Assembly: GCA_964204605.1 (NCBI GenBank) | Contig: OZ123195.1 | Location: forward strand, 1,302,001-1,366,000 | Direction of reading: 5' to 3' | Origin: UBA961 sp014191195 | Lineage (GTDB): Bacteria; Bacteroidota; Ignavibacteria; Kapaibacteriales; UBA961 | Length of the DNA: 64,000 bases | In this document: in pieces, positions 44,175 through 54,257 of the stretch | Layout: each line of letters begins with the position of its first letter | Position numbering within the stretch: the first letter of the stretch is position 1 | Translations under genes and position numbers: made by a program | The notes under the pieces: model-generated | Seen by the model: only the letters and a program-made list of their open reading frames with translations | Database searches by the model: none | Told to the model about the DNA's origin: nothing

Positions 44175-46142
44175 TTATTTTGTTACAATTATTTGACGAC
44201 TCAATTGATTATTTCCATATTTCATTGTTAAGGTATAATTTCCAGACGCTATATCTGATATGTGCAGTATGAATAAACCTGTCTTTTCAAATCCTTCAGA
44301 TGAATATAATTCTTTCTTTAATTGTTTTATAATTTTTCCGGATGTATCTATCAACATAATATCTCCTATGCAAGTATTATGTGGTAGTGGATATTCTATT
44401 GTAATTGCATCGTGGGCGGGCATTGGATACGTATATATTTGATTCGTATTAAAATCCTCAGATTCATTGATTGTTGTAATAGACACCATTTGCATTAATG
44501 TTCTAAGTGTTGGGCCCTGATTAATTGTCATAGAACGATATGCGGGTATAGAATCTATAATACTTATACTTTCAGCATCATTGCTATATATTATTTTATA
44601 GATATATGAATTATCTGCCAATCTAAAACCAAGTTCAATTGGAACATTTTTAAAATATCCATATTCTTTGGGTTGGACTTGTTTACATGTTATTTTAATT
44701 TTTTTGCTATTATTTTCTATTATTGAAGTAGTGTCAAATGTAAATCTAGGCCAGCCTTTTCTTATAATCCACTGATCAAAGAACCAATCTAATTTCTTAC
44801 CTGACTTATTTTCTAATACTTGTCGAAAGTCTTCAGTTTTTACATTCCCATATTTAAATTGATCAAGATATGATCTAATTCCTGTAAAGAATATATCATC
44901 TCCTAATTCATGACGTAACATTCCAAGTACTACTGCTCCTTTTACATAAATAGTAGATGGATAATTACTTGAAGGACTTTTTCTCTCAAAATTATCTAAA
45001 CTCAAAACACCTTCTCTTGTTACACTCGAAAAATATGAAGATAGTTTTGCTTGCTGATCAGAAATATATCCTGTGTTTTTTTTAAGTTCAAGCGCCCATA
45101 ATGATTCGCAATATGTGGCAAAAGATTCGGTAAGCCAAGCATAACGAAAATCTATTGGACTCACCATATCTCCAAACCACTGATGTGCTAATTCATGTAA
45201 AGAGACACTATTTACAGAGTCTTTTTTTCTTGCAATAGACTGATCTACTGAAATCATTGTTTGATGTTCCATAGATCCTGTGGGGGTTAGTACATAGCCT
45301 ACTTTTTCAAATGGATATGGTCCAAAATATCGTTCTAACATGTCAACCATTTTTGGAAGTAATTTATATGATGTCTGCAAAACAGAACTATCTGATTGTA
45401 AACCATACACTATATTCGTTTTAGAGCCAAATTGATATGGAATAAAAGAATCAATAGCAAATGTTAATAAATATGTAGCCGTTGGAATATTTGTTTCCCA
45501 ATTAAATCGCAGTGCATTTTCTAATGTGTCAATGGATGTCAATAAACCATTTGAACATACATATTTTCCTTTGCTAACAATGAAAGATCCTTTAAAAGCA
45601 GCTTTATCGCTTGGATGGTCATAGCAAGCAAGCCAATGCTGAGTTGTGCCAACATAATTTGCATGAAATCCTACACCCATTGTATATAATATTCTATTTG
45701 TTCCAAAAACTCCTCCCCAACTATTTGGTTCGGCTGGTTCACTACCCATGATGCCATGATAATAAATGCTTAAAGATACAGTATCATTCTTCATAGCCCC
45801 AAATGGAGCATCAATAGCATAATGATAATCAGCAGAATCTGTATTTCCTTCTTGATAAAATTGTATTGATTTTCCATTATATAAAACCGAGTCTATGGTT
45901 AAATCTCTTAAGTGAAAATAAAATTTCTTTTCTTCTGGATTATCTGTCCAAGTAAATATAATGGTATTAATAGCTTGTTTTGCAATAGGCTTAGGAGCTT
46001 CTGTTAGGTCTACACTAAAGGTATATTTCAGAATATCAAATGGTTGCTTATTATACAAAACCGGACTAGAAATTCTTTGCTGTGCCATAATATTAATACA
46101 GCTATAAAACAGCACAATGAAAAACAGCAATGTATGAGTCAT
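44175..46142 (-). CDS. Secreted M1-family metallo-aminopeptidase with T9SS sorting domain
   Basis: About 655 residues from the ATG at 46142; a TTG twelve codons upstream is not a credible signal start. A signal peptide (MTHTLLFFIVLFYSCINIMA) precedes the M1 N-terminal beta domain. The zinc site HELAHQ is followed after 18 residues by the third ligand Glu in LTESFATYCE, and GSMEHQ replaces the usual GAMEN substrate motif. The last ~80 residues form a T9SS type A domain (IYTYPMPAHDAITIEYPLPH to LSRQIIVTK). It would release N-terminal amino acids at the cell surface or outside. Confidence 0.92.
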   Translation of the reverse strand: MTHTLLFFIVLFYSCINIMAQQRISSPVLYNKQPFDILKYTFSVDLTEAPKPIAKQAINTIIFTWTDNPEEKKFYFHLRDLTIDSVLYNGKSIQFYQEGNTDSADYHYAIDAPFGAMKNDTVSLSIYYHGIMGSEPAEPNSWGGVFGTNRILYTMGVGFHANYVGTTQHWLACYDHPSDKAAFKGSFIVSKGKYVCSNGLLTSIDTLENALRFNWETNIPTATYLLTFAIDSFIPYQFGSKTNIVYGLQSDSSVLQTSYKLLPKMVDMLERYFGPYPFEKVGYVLTPTGSMEHQTMISVDQSIARKKDSVNSVSLHELAHQWFGDMVSPIDFRYAWLTESFATYCESLWALELKKNTGYISDQQAKLSSYFSSVTREGVLSLDNFERKSPSSNYPSTIYVKGAVVLGMLRHELGDDIFFTGIRSYLDQFKYGNVKTEDFRQVLENKSGKKLDWFFDQWIIRKGWPRFTFDTTSIIENNSKKIKITCKQVQPKEYGYFKNVPIELGFRLADNSYIYKIIYSNDAESISIIDSIPAYRSMTINQGPTLRTLMQMVSITTINESEDFNTNQIYTYPMPAHDAITIEYPLPHNTCIGDIMLIDTSGKIIKQLKKELYSSEGFEKTGLFILHISDIASGNYTLTMKYGNNQLSRQIIVTK

Positions 46143-46319
46143 ATCTTTAAGTGGTGTTGATGAGATAACAATGTACAAAGATAGGAAGTGTGATTGATAT
46201 ACATATTTCTATTATTAGCAATTCATAAAATACCCTTACAAAATCTTAACAGTTAGGTAAAATGTGATAGTATAATTTTACGATGCATAAAGATTCTACC
46301 ATTATACTTTAACTGTAAC

Positions 46320-48158
46320 ATGAACGATATCAAACATCATTCACCGTTTTCTCTATATCCTGCTTTAAAAAAAGATAATATATTCAATCATATGATATAC
46401 CCATGCATATCATTAGCTGAAAAAATTATTGGTATGCATTCTTTGAATCTTTTATATCAAAGAATTAAACATAAATCAAAAGATTCAGCTGATTTTTACA
46501 AAACAATTCTAGAAGAAATGAATTGTTCACTTGACATAAAAAATTTGGAATATATTCCAAAATCAGGTGGAGCAATAATCGTTGGCAATCATCCTTTAGG
46601 AGGAATCGAAGGTATTGCAATGGGTGAGATTCTACACAGAGTGAGACCAGACATCAAGATTATGGCTAACTATTTATTAGGAAGAATTCCTGAATTTCAT
46701 GAAACAATGATATTCGTTGATCCTTTTGGCACAAATGATTCAAAAAAAGCAAATTTGAAGGGCCTAAAAGAAGCAATACAATGGGTTAAGAATGGTGGTA
46801 TCTTAGGGATATTCCCTGCTGGAGAAGTATCCCATTATCAATCTGAATTCGGAGCCGTTGTCGACCCCGTATGGAGCACCACAGTAGCTCGTATCGCTAA
46901 AATTACTCAAGCTCCTGTAATTCCAATGTTCACAAATGGACATAATTCAACATTATTTCAAATTGCTGGCCTCATTCATCCTCGATTAAGAACACTTTTA
47001 CTACCACATGAACTGTTAAAATTACAAGGTACATCATTACATATTTCATTTGGTAAATCAATTCCTCCGCAAACTCTTGATTCTTTTCATTCCGATGCAG
47101 AAGCAACAACATATTGTAGACAAAGAACATATCTTATCGAACATCAACAATATGATGGTCTTGGAAATAATAATAACTCTACATATATGGATATCGAACA
47201 ATCATTCGATATATCAATATTAAAAGAAGAGCTTGATAATTTGCCTAAGAATCAATGTTTATTGGAATCTGGAGAATATCAAGTATGGTATTCAAAGGCA
47301 GATCAGACACCAACTGTTTTGAGAGAAATCGGCAGACTAAGAGAAATAACATTTCGAGCAGCTGGAGAAGGAACAGGATTACAGAGTGATTTAGATATGT
47401 ATGATGCAGAATATATTCATCTATTTATCTGGCATTCTTCGCAACAAATTGTTGGTGCATATAGAATTGGACAAACTGATATACTATTACCTAAATATGG
47501 AAAGAAGGGATTATATACATCAACATTATTTAAGTTTAAAAAGAAATTTTTAAATAAAATTACGCCTGCATTAGAATTAGGGCGAGCATTTGTGCGCATT
47601 GAATTTCAAAAATCTTATCAGCCCTTATTATTATTATGGAAAGGAATAGGAGCTTTCATAGTGGCTAATCCAAGATATAGATTTTTATTTGGCGGTGTAA
47701 GTATTAGTAATGAATATACTCCCCTATCAAAGCAATTAATGATTACACATCTTCGTACATTTGCTTTTAATAAAGATATAGCCCAGTTTGTTAAACCTAG
47801 AGATAAGTATAAAACAAAGAATATTAGATCTATTTATGCAAAGCTTATGTTAAGTGATATAATGACAGAGAATTTAGATTCAATCAATTCATTATTAATG
47901 CAAATTGAATCAGATGGTAAAGGTATACCAGTTCTTATTAGACAATATTTAAAACTAAATGGTAAAATGATAGGCTTTAATCTAGACAGAAAATTTGGGA
48001 ATGTAATTGATGGACTCATTTTTGTGGATTTACTTAAAACAGACCCGCTTATTTTAGCCCGATATTTAGGAGATGAAGGACTTGAATCTTATTTAACATA
48101 TCAATATGCAAATCAGATTGAAGATAATGTTAATGAAAAGGAATTGATGAGTATATAA
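46320..48158 (+). CDS. Bifunctional acyltransferase: PlsC-like domain followed by GNAT/OlsB-like domain (OlsF-type layout)
   Basis: A 612-residue protein. Residues ~75-275 are PlsC-like (GGAIIVGNHPLGGIEGIAMG, with the catalytic His followed by an acidic residue, and GIFPAGEVSHYQSEFG). Residues ~310-490 are a GNAT/hemolysin-like domain similar to OlsB (REIGRLREITFRAAGEGTG, then LGRAFVRIEFQKSYQPLLLL). OlsF of Serratia has the same order, with the N-terminal half adding the O-linked and the C-terminal half the N-linked fatty acid of ornithine lipid. In Bacteroidota the equivalent products are glycine or related aminolipids. Aminolipid synthesis is therefore likely, but the head group is not decidable here. 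It lies alone. Confidence 0.82.
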   Translation: MNDIKHHSPFSLYPALKKDNIFNHMIYPCISLAEKIIGMHSLNLLYQRIKHKSKDSADFYKTILEEMNCSLDIKNLEYIPKSGGAIIVGNHPLGGIEGIAMGEILHRVRPDIKIMANYLLGRIPEFHETMIFVDPFGTNDSKKANLKGLKEAIQWVKNGGILGIFPAGEVSHYQSEFGAVVDPVWSTTVARIAKITQAPVIPMFTNGHNSTLFQIAGLIHPRLRTLLLPHELLKLQGTSLHISFGKSIPPQTLDSFHSDAEATTYCRQRTYLIEHQQYDGLGNNNNSTYMDIEQSFDISILKEELDNLPKNQCLLESGEYQVWYSKADQTPTVLREIGRLREITFRAAGEGTGLQSDLDMYDAEYIHLFIWHSSQQIVGAYRIGQTDILLPKYGKKGLYTSTLFKFKKKFLNKITPALELGRAFVRIEFQKSYQPLLLLWKGIGAFIVANPRYRFLFGGVSISNEYTPLSKQLMITHLRTFAFNKDIAQFVKPRDKYKTKNIRSIYAKLMLSDIMTENLDSINSLLMQIESDGKGIPVLIRQYLKLNGKMIGFNLDRKFGNVIDGLIFVDLLKTDPLILARYLGDEGLESYLTYQYANQIEDNVNEKELMSI

Positions 48159-48199
48159 GAATTAGTTAATTATGATGAGCATCTATGATATGAACTTTG

Positions 48200-48207
48200 T
48201 ATTTTTG
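48200..48207 (+). promoter_or_regulatory. -7 element upstream of the peroxiredoxin gene
   Basis: TATTTTTG is an exact TAnnTTTG match 34 bases before the peroxiredoxin start. No clear -33 TTTG accompanies it. Confidence 0.4.
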
Positions 48208-48241
48208 CCATACTTATTTTATAAAATTATTGGAGATTAAT

Positions 48242-48712
48242 ATGTCTTTATCAGTAGGTACAATAGCACCAGATTTTACATTGGTAGATAATACCCTTAC
48301 AAGTCATACATTAAGTTCATATAAAGGTCAAAACATAGTATTAGCCTTTTTTCCTGCTTCATTTACAGGTGTATGTGAAAAAGAATTATGTACATTTAGA
48401 GATAATCTTTCCAAGTTATCGGCAGCACATGCTACAGTTTTTGGGATAAGTGTAGATTTACCATTCAGCGCACAAGCATTTGCTCAAAAAAATAATTTGA
48501 ATTTCCCGATACTTGCCGATTTTAATCGAATTGCAACAAATGCTTATGATGTATTATTCAAAAATCTAGCTAATATTCCTGGAATGGACGTTTCTGCAAG
48601 AGCAGTATATTTGATAAATAAAGATGGCATTATTACTTATGTAGAAGTAACTGCAAATCCAGGTGTAGAGCCAGATTATGAAGCCTTGATTGCTGCAACT
48701 GAAGCAGCTTAA
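48242..48712 (+). CDS. Peroxiredoxin (AhpC/TSA family)
   Basis: I chose the ATG at 48242, which follows a good site (TGGAGATTAAT); the frame is open 15 codons further upstream. The 156-residue product is a thiol peroxidase with the peroxidatic Cys at residue 45 in PASFTGVCEKELCTF and another Cys five residues on. VFGISVDLPFSAQAFAQ and an Arg in DVSARAVYLI complete the active-site pattern. It resembles AhpE/Prx5-like cytoplasmic enzymes. A strong terminator follows, so it is a single-gene unit. Confidence 0.92.
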   Translation: MSLSVGTIAPDFTLVDNTLTSHTLSSYKGQNIVLAFFPASFTGVCEKELCTFRDNLSKLSAAHATVFGISVDLPFSAQAFAQKNNLNFPILADFNRIATNAYDVLFKNLANIPGMDVSARAVYLINKDGIITYVEVTANPGVEPDYEALIAATEAA

Positions 48713-48731
48713 GTATTGTAAAAATGTAAAG

Positions 48732-48768
48732 CCCCAACATGGTATAACAATTATACTGTTGGGGTTTT
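48732..48768 (+). terminator. Rho-independent terminator after peroxiredoxin
   Basis: CCCCAACA and TGTTGGGG (48732-48739 and 48757-48764) pair over 8 bp, with an inner stem GTATAA/TTATAC, followed by TTTT. Confidence 0.9.
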
Positions 48769-48802
48769 GTATGTTTATATATTATCTATTTATGAGCTAA
48801 CT

Positions 48803-49348
48803 ATGAAACTCTATTATATATTCCTAATCGCTTGCCTTGGGCTATGTCAAATTTCCTGCGAAAAATCAAAAGAAGAAAAAACACAAGCGCAAATTCCAAT
48901 CCAAGAGAAAAACAATACAGAAAATCCTGCTCCAAATTTTACTATGCAATCTGCAGAAGGAACTGCTATATCACTTAGTCAATTTAAAGGAAAAGTTGTA
49001 CTTATAGATTTTTGGGCTACTTGGTGTCCTCCATGCGTAAAATCTATACCAGAAGTAAAGAATTTATGGAAGAAATATAAAGATAAAGGCCTTGTAATCT
49101 TAGGGGTTTCTCTCGATAAAGATTTGCAAGCGTGGCATACATATATTAAGAATAATGATATGAATTGGTATCAAGTTGCTGATGGGAAATTTTGGGAAAA
49201 TGAAGCAGCAATTCTTTATGGAGTTGAATCTATTCCCAATGTATGTATCATTGATCAAAAAGGAAATATTGTAGCCCAAGGATTAAATCCAATGGGGCAA
49301 TCTGAAGAAATTGAAAATACACTTCTTACCCTTTTAGAGAACAAATAA
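48803..49348 (+). CDS. TlpA/ResA-like thiol-disulfide oxidoreductase, lipoprotein
   Basis: I chose the ATG at 48803 because it opens a lipoprotein signal (MKLYYIFLIACLGLCQISC); an ATG 36 bases upstream lies in the previous terminator region. The mature domain is a thioredoxin fold with the redox motif WATWCPPCVKS and the cis-Pro region YGVESIPNVCIID. Such proteins reduce disulfides in the periplasm, for example in cytochrome c maturation or oxidative stress. The 182-residue length is normal. The neighbouring lpdA gene starts 76 bases on. Confidence 0.92.
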   Translation: MKLYYIFLIACLGLCQISCEKSKEEKTQAQIPIQEKNNTENPAPNFTMQSAEGTAISLSQFKGKVVLIDFWATWCPPCVKSIPEVKNLWKKYKDKGLVILGVSLDKDLQAWHTYIKNNDMNWYQVADGKFWENEAAILYGVESIPNVCIIDQKGNIVAQGLNPMGQSEEIENTLLTLLENK

Positions 49349-49362
49349 TATACATAAAACGG

Positions 49363-49370
49363 TATATTTG
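49363..49370 (+). promoter_or_regulatory. -7 element upstream of lpdA
   Basis: TATATTTG is an exact TAnnTTTG match 54 bases before the lpdA start. No clear -33 TTTG is present at the usual distance. Confidence 0.4.
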
Positions 49371-49424
49371 CAGAATATATTTTTATGAATCTATTTACTG
49401 ACATTATATAAGGATGTTCATCTC

Positions 49425-50831
49425 ATGGCAACACATGAATGTGACCTCGTGGTAGTTGGAAGTGGTCCGGGTGGTTATGTAGCAGCAATTCGTGCATCAC
49501 AGCTTGGCTTAAAGACAATTTGTATTGAACGTGATAAATTAGGCGGAGTATGTTTAAATATAGGATGCATTCCTAGCAAGGCGCTTCTAAAAAATGCACA
49601 ATACATGAATTTCTTTAAGCATGCTTCAGATTATGGTTTTCATATTGAAAAAATGAGTGTAGATTTTTCTAGAGCTATTTCTCGAAGTAGAGAAGTTGCC
49701 GATAAGATGTCTAATGGTGTTTCATTTTTATTCAAAAAAAATAAAGTAGAACGATTAAATGGTCATGGCACTGTTGTATCTGGGCAAAAGGTAGAAGTAA
49801 GAGATCCTAATTCTGGTGCAATTACAGATACTATATCTTGTAAAAATGTGATTATTGCTACTGGTGCTCGTACAAGAATGTTCCCTTTTATTGAAGTAGA
49901 TCACAAACATGTTTGGACATCTACCGATGCTATTTTTCAACAAGAAGCGCCTTCCTCATTGATCGTAATTGGTGCTGGTGCAATTGGAGTTGAATTAGCA
50001 TATTTCTATAATGCTTATGAAACTAAAGTTACCATTATAGAAATGATGAAGAATATAGTTCCTGTTGAAGATATAGATGTTTCTAAAGAATTAGAGAAGA
50101 GTTTCAAGAAACAAGGAATGACTTTATTAACTGAAACTAAAGTAATTTCTGCAAAACCCACTGCAACTGGTGTTGAAGTATTGGTTGAGAAAAAAGATGG
50201 ATCTAGAGAAACCTTAATTGCAGATCGTGCTTTAAATGCTGTTGGCGTACAAGGCAATATCGAAAATATTGGATTAGAACAATTAGGTATAGCTATGGAA
50301 AGGGGCTGGATAGTTGTAGATAAATATCTGAGAACAAATATCCCGAATGTATATGCAATCGGTGATGTTGCAGGGCCACCATGGCTTGCACATAAAGCCT
50401 CTGCGGAAGGTATAGTATGTGCAGAGTTTATTGCTGGACATGAAACCCCTGGTGTTGATTATAAGAATATACCTGGTTGTACATATTGTAATCCACAAGT
50501 TGCTAGCCTTGGTTTAACTGAAGCAAAAGCCAAAGAAGCTGGGTATGAGATCAAAGTTGGTAAATTTCCGTTTACCGCAAGTGGCAAGGCACATGGAATT
50601 GGAGAAACAACCGGATTTGTCAAATTGGTTTTTGATGCCAAATATGGTGAATTACTCGGGGCTCATATGATTGGACAAGATGTTACAGAAATGATTGCTG
50701 AACTTGGTTTAGCCAGAACTCTTGAAGCAACTGGCCCAACAATTTTCCGAACCATTCATGCTCATCCAACTCTTTCTGAAGCTGTTATGGAAGCCGCAGC
50801 AGGTGCGTGGGGTGAAGCAGTGAATTTCTAA
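49425..50831 (+). CDS. lpdA: Dihydrolipoyl dehydrogenase
   Basis: A 468-residue flavoprotein (E3) that reoxidises dihydrolipoamide with NAD+ in 2-oxoacid dehydrogenase or glycine cleavage complexes. Features in order: FAD-binding VVGSGPGGYVAAI; redox disulfide GGVCLNIGCIPSK; NAD-binding VIGAGAIGVELAYFY; second FAD motif VYAIGDV; and the interface His-Glu in FRTIHAHPTLSEA. All key residues are present. No E1, E2 or glycine-cleavage genes are nearby, so the partner complex is unknown. A terminator follows. Confidence 0.96.
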   Translation: MATHECDLVVVGSGPGGYVAAIRASQLGLKTICIERDKLGGVCLNIGCIPSKALLKNAQYMNFFKHASDYGFHIEKMSVDFSRAISRSREVADKMSNGVSFLFKKNKVERLNGHGTVVSGQKVEVRDPNSGAITDTISCKNVIIATGARTRMFPFIEVDHKHVWTSTDAIFQQEAPSSLIVIGAGAIGVELAYFYNAYETKVTIIEMMKNIVPVEDIDVSKELEKSFKKQGMTLLTETKVISAKPTATGVEVLVEKKDGSRETLIADRALNAVGVQGNIENIGLEQLGIAMERGWIVVDKYLRTNIPNVYAIGDVAGPPWLAHKASAEGIVCAEFIAGHETPGVDYKNIPGCTYCNPQVASLGLTEAKAKEAGYEIKVGKFPFTASGKAHGIGETTGFVKLVFDAKYGELLGAHMIGQDVTEMIAELGLARTLEATGPTIFRTIHAHPTLSEAVMEAAAGAWGEAVNF

Positions 50832-50852
50832 TTGATATATCTCTTTTTAAGC

Positions 50853-50884
50853 AAGGTGTCTGATTTTCAGGCACCTTTTTTTTT
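50853..50884 (+). terminator. Rho-independent terminator after lpdA
   Basis: AAGGTGTCTG pairs with CAGGCACCTT (50853-50862 and 50868-50877, one G:U pair) with a 5-base loop, followed by a run of T. Confidence 0.92.
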
Positions 50885-50954
50885 ATGATATCATGAATTT
50901 ATATTATGTTTATCCCATTAATAGAAACTTCTCTCATGTATTCATTGTGGGGTA

Positions 50955-53900
50955 ATGATGAATAAACAATATGCGCAGAATCTAACCATTCAATCCTTGA
51001 TTGATTCAATGCAAGTAATTCCTTCCGATATTTCAAGTGAACAAAGAGCATCTTTTATGTATTCTTTACAAGATCTTGTTCATCATGCCCTTAGTATACT
51101 CTTGAAAGATGAATTACAGTTATTTGCTTCTGTCTATGCAAGTTGGACATTTCTTATCCAGAAAAACCCGCAATTCATATCTGCAAAAAAATTATATGGA
51201 CAATTAAAATCACTTATAAAAAAACAAATATATGATGATATAACTCTGAACTCTGCTATTGAATGCGTGACATTAATACTTCATATTCTACATGGTGATA
51301 CTGAACAATCAAATGTAGCTATACACAGCAATGAAGATTTTACGAATATATATCAAGAGGATCATCTCTCTTTTTTTAGAGGAATAATCTTATCAATTGA
51401 CAATTCATCACATCATAATGAACGTGCAATATCAGAACTAGTATGTGAAAATATTGATGGCTATATAATCACAATTACCCTCTTTGATTCACTAGCTATA
51501 CAAAGCATGAATTTTTGGATAGGAGCAACTGTCCATTTGTTCTCATTACACAAGAATCAGATAAAAGATCATCATTTTTATAGTGGAACTCATACTTTGA
51601 TGGTTCTCGAACCAGATATCCTTGTAAGTGTAACAGAGATAGCAGAATGTGTTCAACAAAATGCTCCTAAAGGAATAGTTGCTGTATATTTTTTAAAGAA
51701 ATTTCTCGATAAATCTTCATCAAAAGCAATGCTTTCTGGGACAATAATTGGCAATTGGCTTGATGAATTACTTGCTAAGTCAGCCCCAGATTCAATTTTC
51801 AATATATTCTATAAGTCATTAAAATACAAACCTTTACTAACTTTATCTATATTCGATAATGAACAAGAATCACATGACTTATTGAAAGAGATTGAAGATC
51901 TTTCTGTGTCTATGCAAGAACAGAAACAATTAATTTCTGCTGATTTTATCACAACAGAAGCTGCATTTCTTTCTCCGGCTTTTGGATTAAATGGAAGATT
52001 GGATATCCTTTTAGAATATCAAGACAACCCTTTACATAAAACAATCATAGAGCTAAAATCAGGAAGGACACCATCTATAGATCATAGTGTGATGTATGAC
52101 AATCATTTTGTTATAAAAACAGGTGCATGGCCTAATCATACAGCGCAAGTAGCATGTTATAATTTACTATTAGATTCTGCTTTTCCTGGCAGAAGTGGTG
52201 ATAGCCGATTATTATATGCTAAAGCAAATGATTTTCCCTTAAGAAATGTACCCAATATTTTTCCAGCAAAGCGAGATGTCTTATCAATAAGAAACAGCAT
52301 CATTGCTATTGAACATGCAATTATGCAAAGACGATTTCAAGTATTTGAACACTTGTTCCATGTAACAACTATAGATTCATTGCCTTCATTTATGCAGGTT
52401 GAAGCTGGAGTTTTAAGCAGACAGTATTTCTCATTACAAAAAATAGAAACTTTATATGTATTAGCATTAATATCATTTATAATGAGAGAGCACTTTGTAG
52501 CTAGAACTGGTACTCATACTAGGAAAGGTTTTAGTTCTTTATGGCATGAACAATTGAATTTCAAGCAAGAATCTATGATGGCAATTGGATATTTGAACAT
52601 AAAGCTTGATGATTCTGAATGGGAAATAATGCATCTTGAATTAACACGTACATCTGATTCGGCTGTATTTACTTCAATTAGACAAGGCGATACAGTGATT
52701 TTGTATCCTCATAATAAAAAACCAGAATTAGGCGAGGCTGTTAAAGGATATCTTTATAAAGGCATTGTAAAGTCTATTGATGATTATAGCATCAAACTAG
52801 GGATGAGAAATAAACAAGCAAGGATAGATCATTTATCAACTACAGATCAATTCTGGGCAATTGAACCTGATAATTCGAATGATTCTCTATATACTGGCTT
52901 ATTTAGGTCTATAGGTGATTTCATTCGATGTCATGCTGATAAAAAGGAATTAATTCTTGGAATCAAAAAACCTGAATTAAAGGAGTTTTCTCTGGAAAAT
53001 ATTCCTGATTACCTTCATGATTCTCAAAGAGTTATTTATACAAAGATATTGCAATCAAACGATTATTTTTTGGTTCAAGGTCCACCTGGAACCGGCAAAA
53101 CATCTTCACTCATTAAATCAATAGTTGAAACACTGTATCATCAAACAGATGAGAACGTATTATTAACAGCATATACAAATCGTGCTGTTGACGAATTATG
53201 TCATATGTTGAACGGTGCTCATATACCATTTATCCGTTTAGGAAGTAAAGATTCAACACATTTTCAAGAACACACAGTGTATTCAATTGTTGATGAATAT
53301 GGAATTGAAGGATTAAGGAATTCAATTCATAATAATAGAGTATGTGTATCAACAGTTTCTTCTTTACAAACCAACAGTGAAATCTTTGATCTTAAAACAT
53401 TTTCAACTGTCATCATTGATGAAGCTGCACAATTACTTGAGCCCCAAGTTTTAGGAATCATATCCAAAGTAAAACGTTTTATCATGATTGGCGATGAAAA
53501 GCAATTACCAGCAATTGTTCAGCAAGATGCAAGAGGTGCATTACTTAATAATCCATTATTAGAGTCGATAGAATGTACAGATTTACGCTTATCGCTCTTT
53601 GAAAGATTATTAATAATATGTAAAAAAAATGAGTGGAATCATGCTTTTGATATGCTTCACTATCAAGGCAGGATGCATCATGATATCAATACATATATTA
53701 GTAAAGAATTTTATGACAATGCTTTACGTATCATGAATAGCAGTCAATTAATTCAACATGATGAATCTATACTTACAACATATAATAGAATACATTGGAT
53801 TGCGAGCGATACAGAAAGCATTCCAAAAATTCATCGAAAAGAAGCAGAAAAAGCTGTTGAATTGGCCATAGAAATTCTAGATAAAACTACACAAAAGAAA

Positions 53901-54257
53901 ACAGATATAATAGGTATCATTGCTCCTTTCAAAGCTCAGATTGCATTAATTCAACAATTGATACCACATTCATATAAGCAGTGGATTACCGTCGATACTG
54001 TCGAACGATTTCAAGGAAGCGAAAGAAATATTATCATTATTAGCTTGGCAATACATAATAGTGCTTCTTTAGCAATGATCGAATCATTGCAAGAAATTGA
54101 TGGTAAATGGATAGACAGAAAATTGAATGTAGCTATTACCCGTGCTAAAAAGCAATGTATAATTATAGGTAATCCCAAAGCACTAAGAAAGAATTCTGCA
54201 TACTGGGATTTATGGAATTATGCTATTCAATCACATAGTATAAGTTCTATAAGCTAA
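50955..54257 (+). CDS. Dna2-like nuclease-helicase (PD-(D/E)XK nuclease plus superfamily 1 helicase)
   Basis: The 1100-residue protein has a helical N-terminus, a PD-(D/E)XK nuclease (Asp in NGRLDILLE near residue 350 and Glu-Leu-Lys near 366-368, then QVACYNLLL), a beta-barrel region around 540-620, and an SF1 helicase. The helicase shows Walker A FLVQGPPGTGKTSSL near 709, Walker B VIIDEAAQLLEP, motif III MIGDEKQLPAIV and motifs V-VI VERFQGSERNIII and NVAITRAKKQ. This order matches Dna2, which processes flaps and broken ends. A bacterial role in repair or defence is possible, and no neighbour gives a clue. Its end overlaps the convergent yggS gene by 11 bases. Confidence 0.85.
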   Translation: MMNKQYAQNLTIQSLIDSMQVIPSDISSEQRASFMYSLQDLVHHALSILLKDELQLFASVYASWTFLIQKNPQFISAKKLYGQLKSLIKKQIYDDITLNSAIECVTLILHILHGDTEQSNVAIHSNEDFTNIYQEDHLSFFRGIILSIDNSSHHNERAISELVCENIDGYIITITLFDSLAIQSMNFWIGATVHLFSLHKNQIKDHHFYSGTHTLMVLEPDILVSVTEIAECVQQNAPKGIVAVYFLKKFLDKSSSKAMLSGTIIGNWLDELLAKSAPDSIFNIFYKSLKYKPLLTLSIFDNEQESHDLLKEIEDLSVSMQEQKQLISADFITTEAAFLSPAFGLNGRLDILLEYQDNPLHKTIIELKSGRTPSIDHSVMYDNHFVIKTGAWPNHTAQVACYNLLLDSAFPGRSGDSRLLYAKANDFPLRNVPNIFPAKRDVLSIRNSIIAIEHAIMQRRFQVFEHLFHVTTIDSLPSFMQVEAGVLSRQYFSLQKIETLYVLALISFIMREHFVARTGTHTRKGFSSLWHEQLNFKQESMMAIGYLNIKLDDSEWEIMHLELTRTSDSAVFTSIRQGDTVILYPHNKKPELGEAVKGYLYKGIVKSIDDYSIKLGMRNKQARIDHLSTTDQFWAIEPDNSNDSLYTGLFRSIGDFIRCHADKKELILGIKKPELKEFSLENIPDYLHDSQRVIYTKILQSNDYFLVQGPPGTGKTSSLIKSIVETLYHQTDENVLLTAYTNRAVDELCHMLNGAHIPFIRLGSKDSTHFQEHTVYSIVDEYGIEGLRNSIHNNRVCVSTVSSLQTNSEIFDLKTFSTVIIDEAAQLLEPQVLGIISKVKRFIMIGDEKQLPAIVQQDARGALLNNPLLESIECTDLRLSLFERLLIICKKNEWNHAFDMLHYQGRMHHDINTYISKEFYDNALRIMNSSQLIQHDESILTTYNRIHWIASDTESIPKIHRKEAEKAVELAIEILDKTTQKKTDIIGIIAPFKAQIALIQQLIPHSYKQWITVDTVERFQGSERNIIIISLAIHNSASLAMIESLQEIDGKWIDRKLNVAITRAKKQCIIIGNPKALRKNSAYWDLWNYAIQSHSISSIS

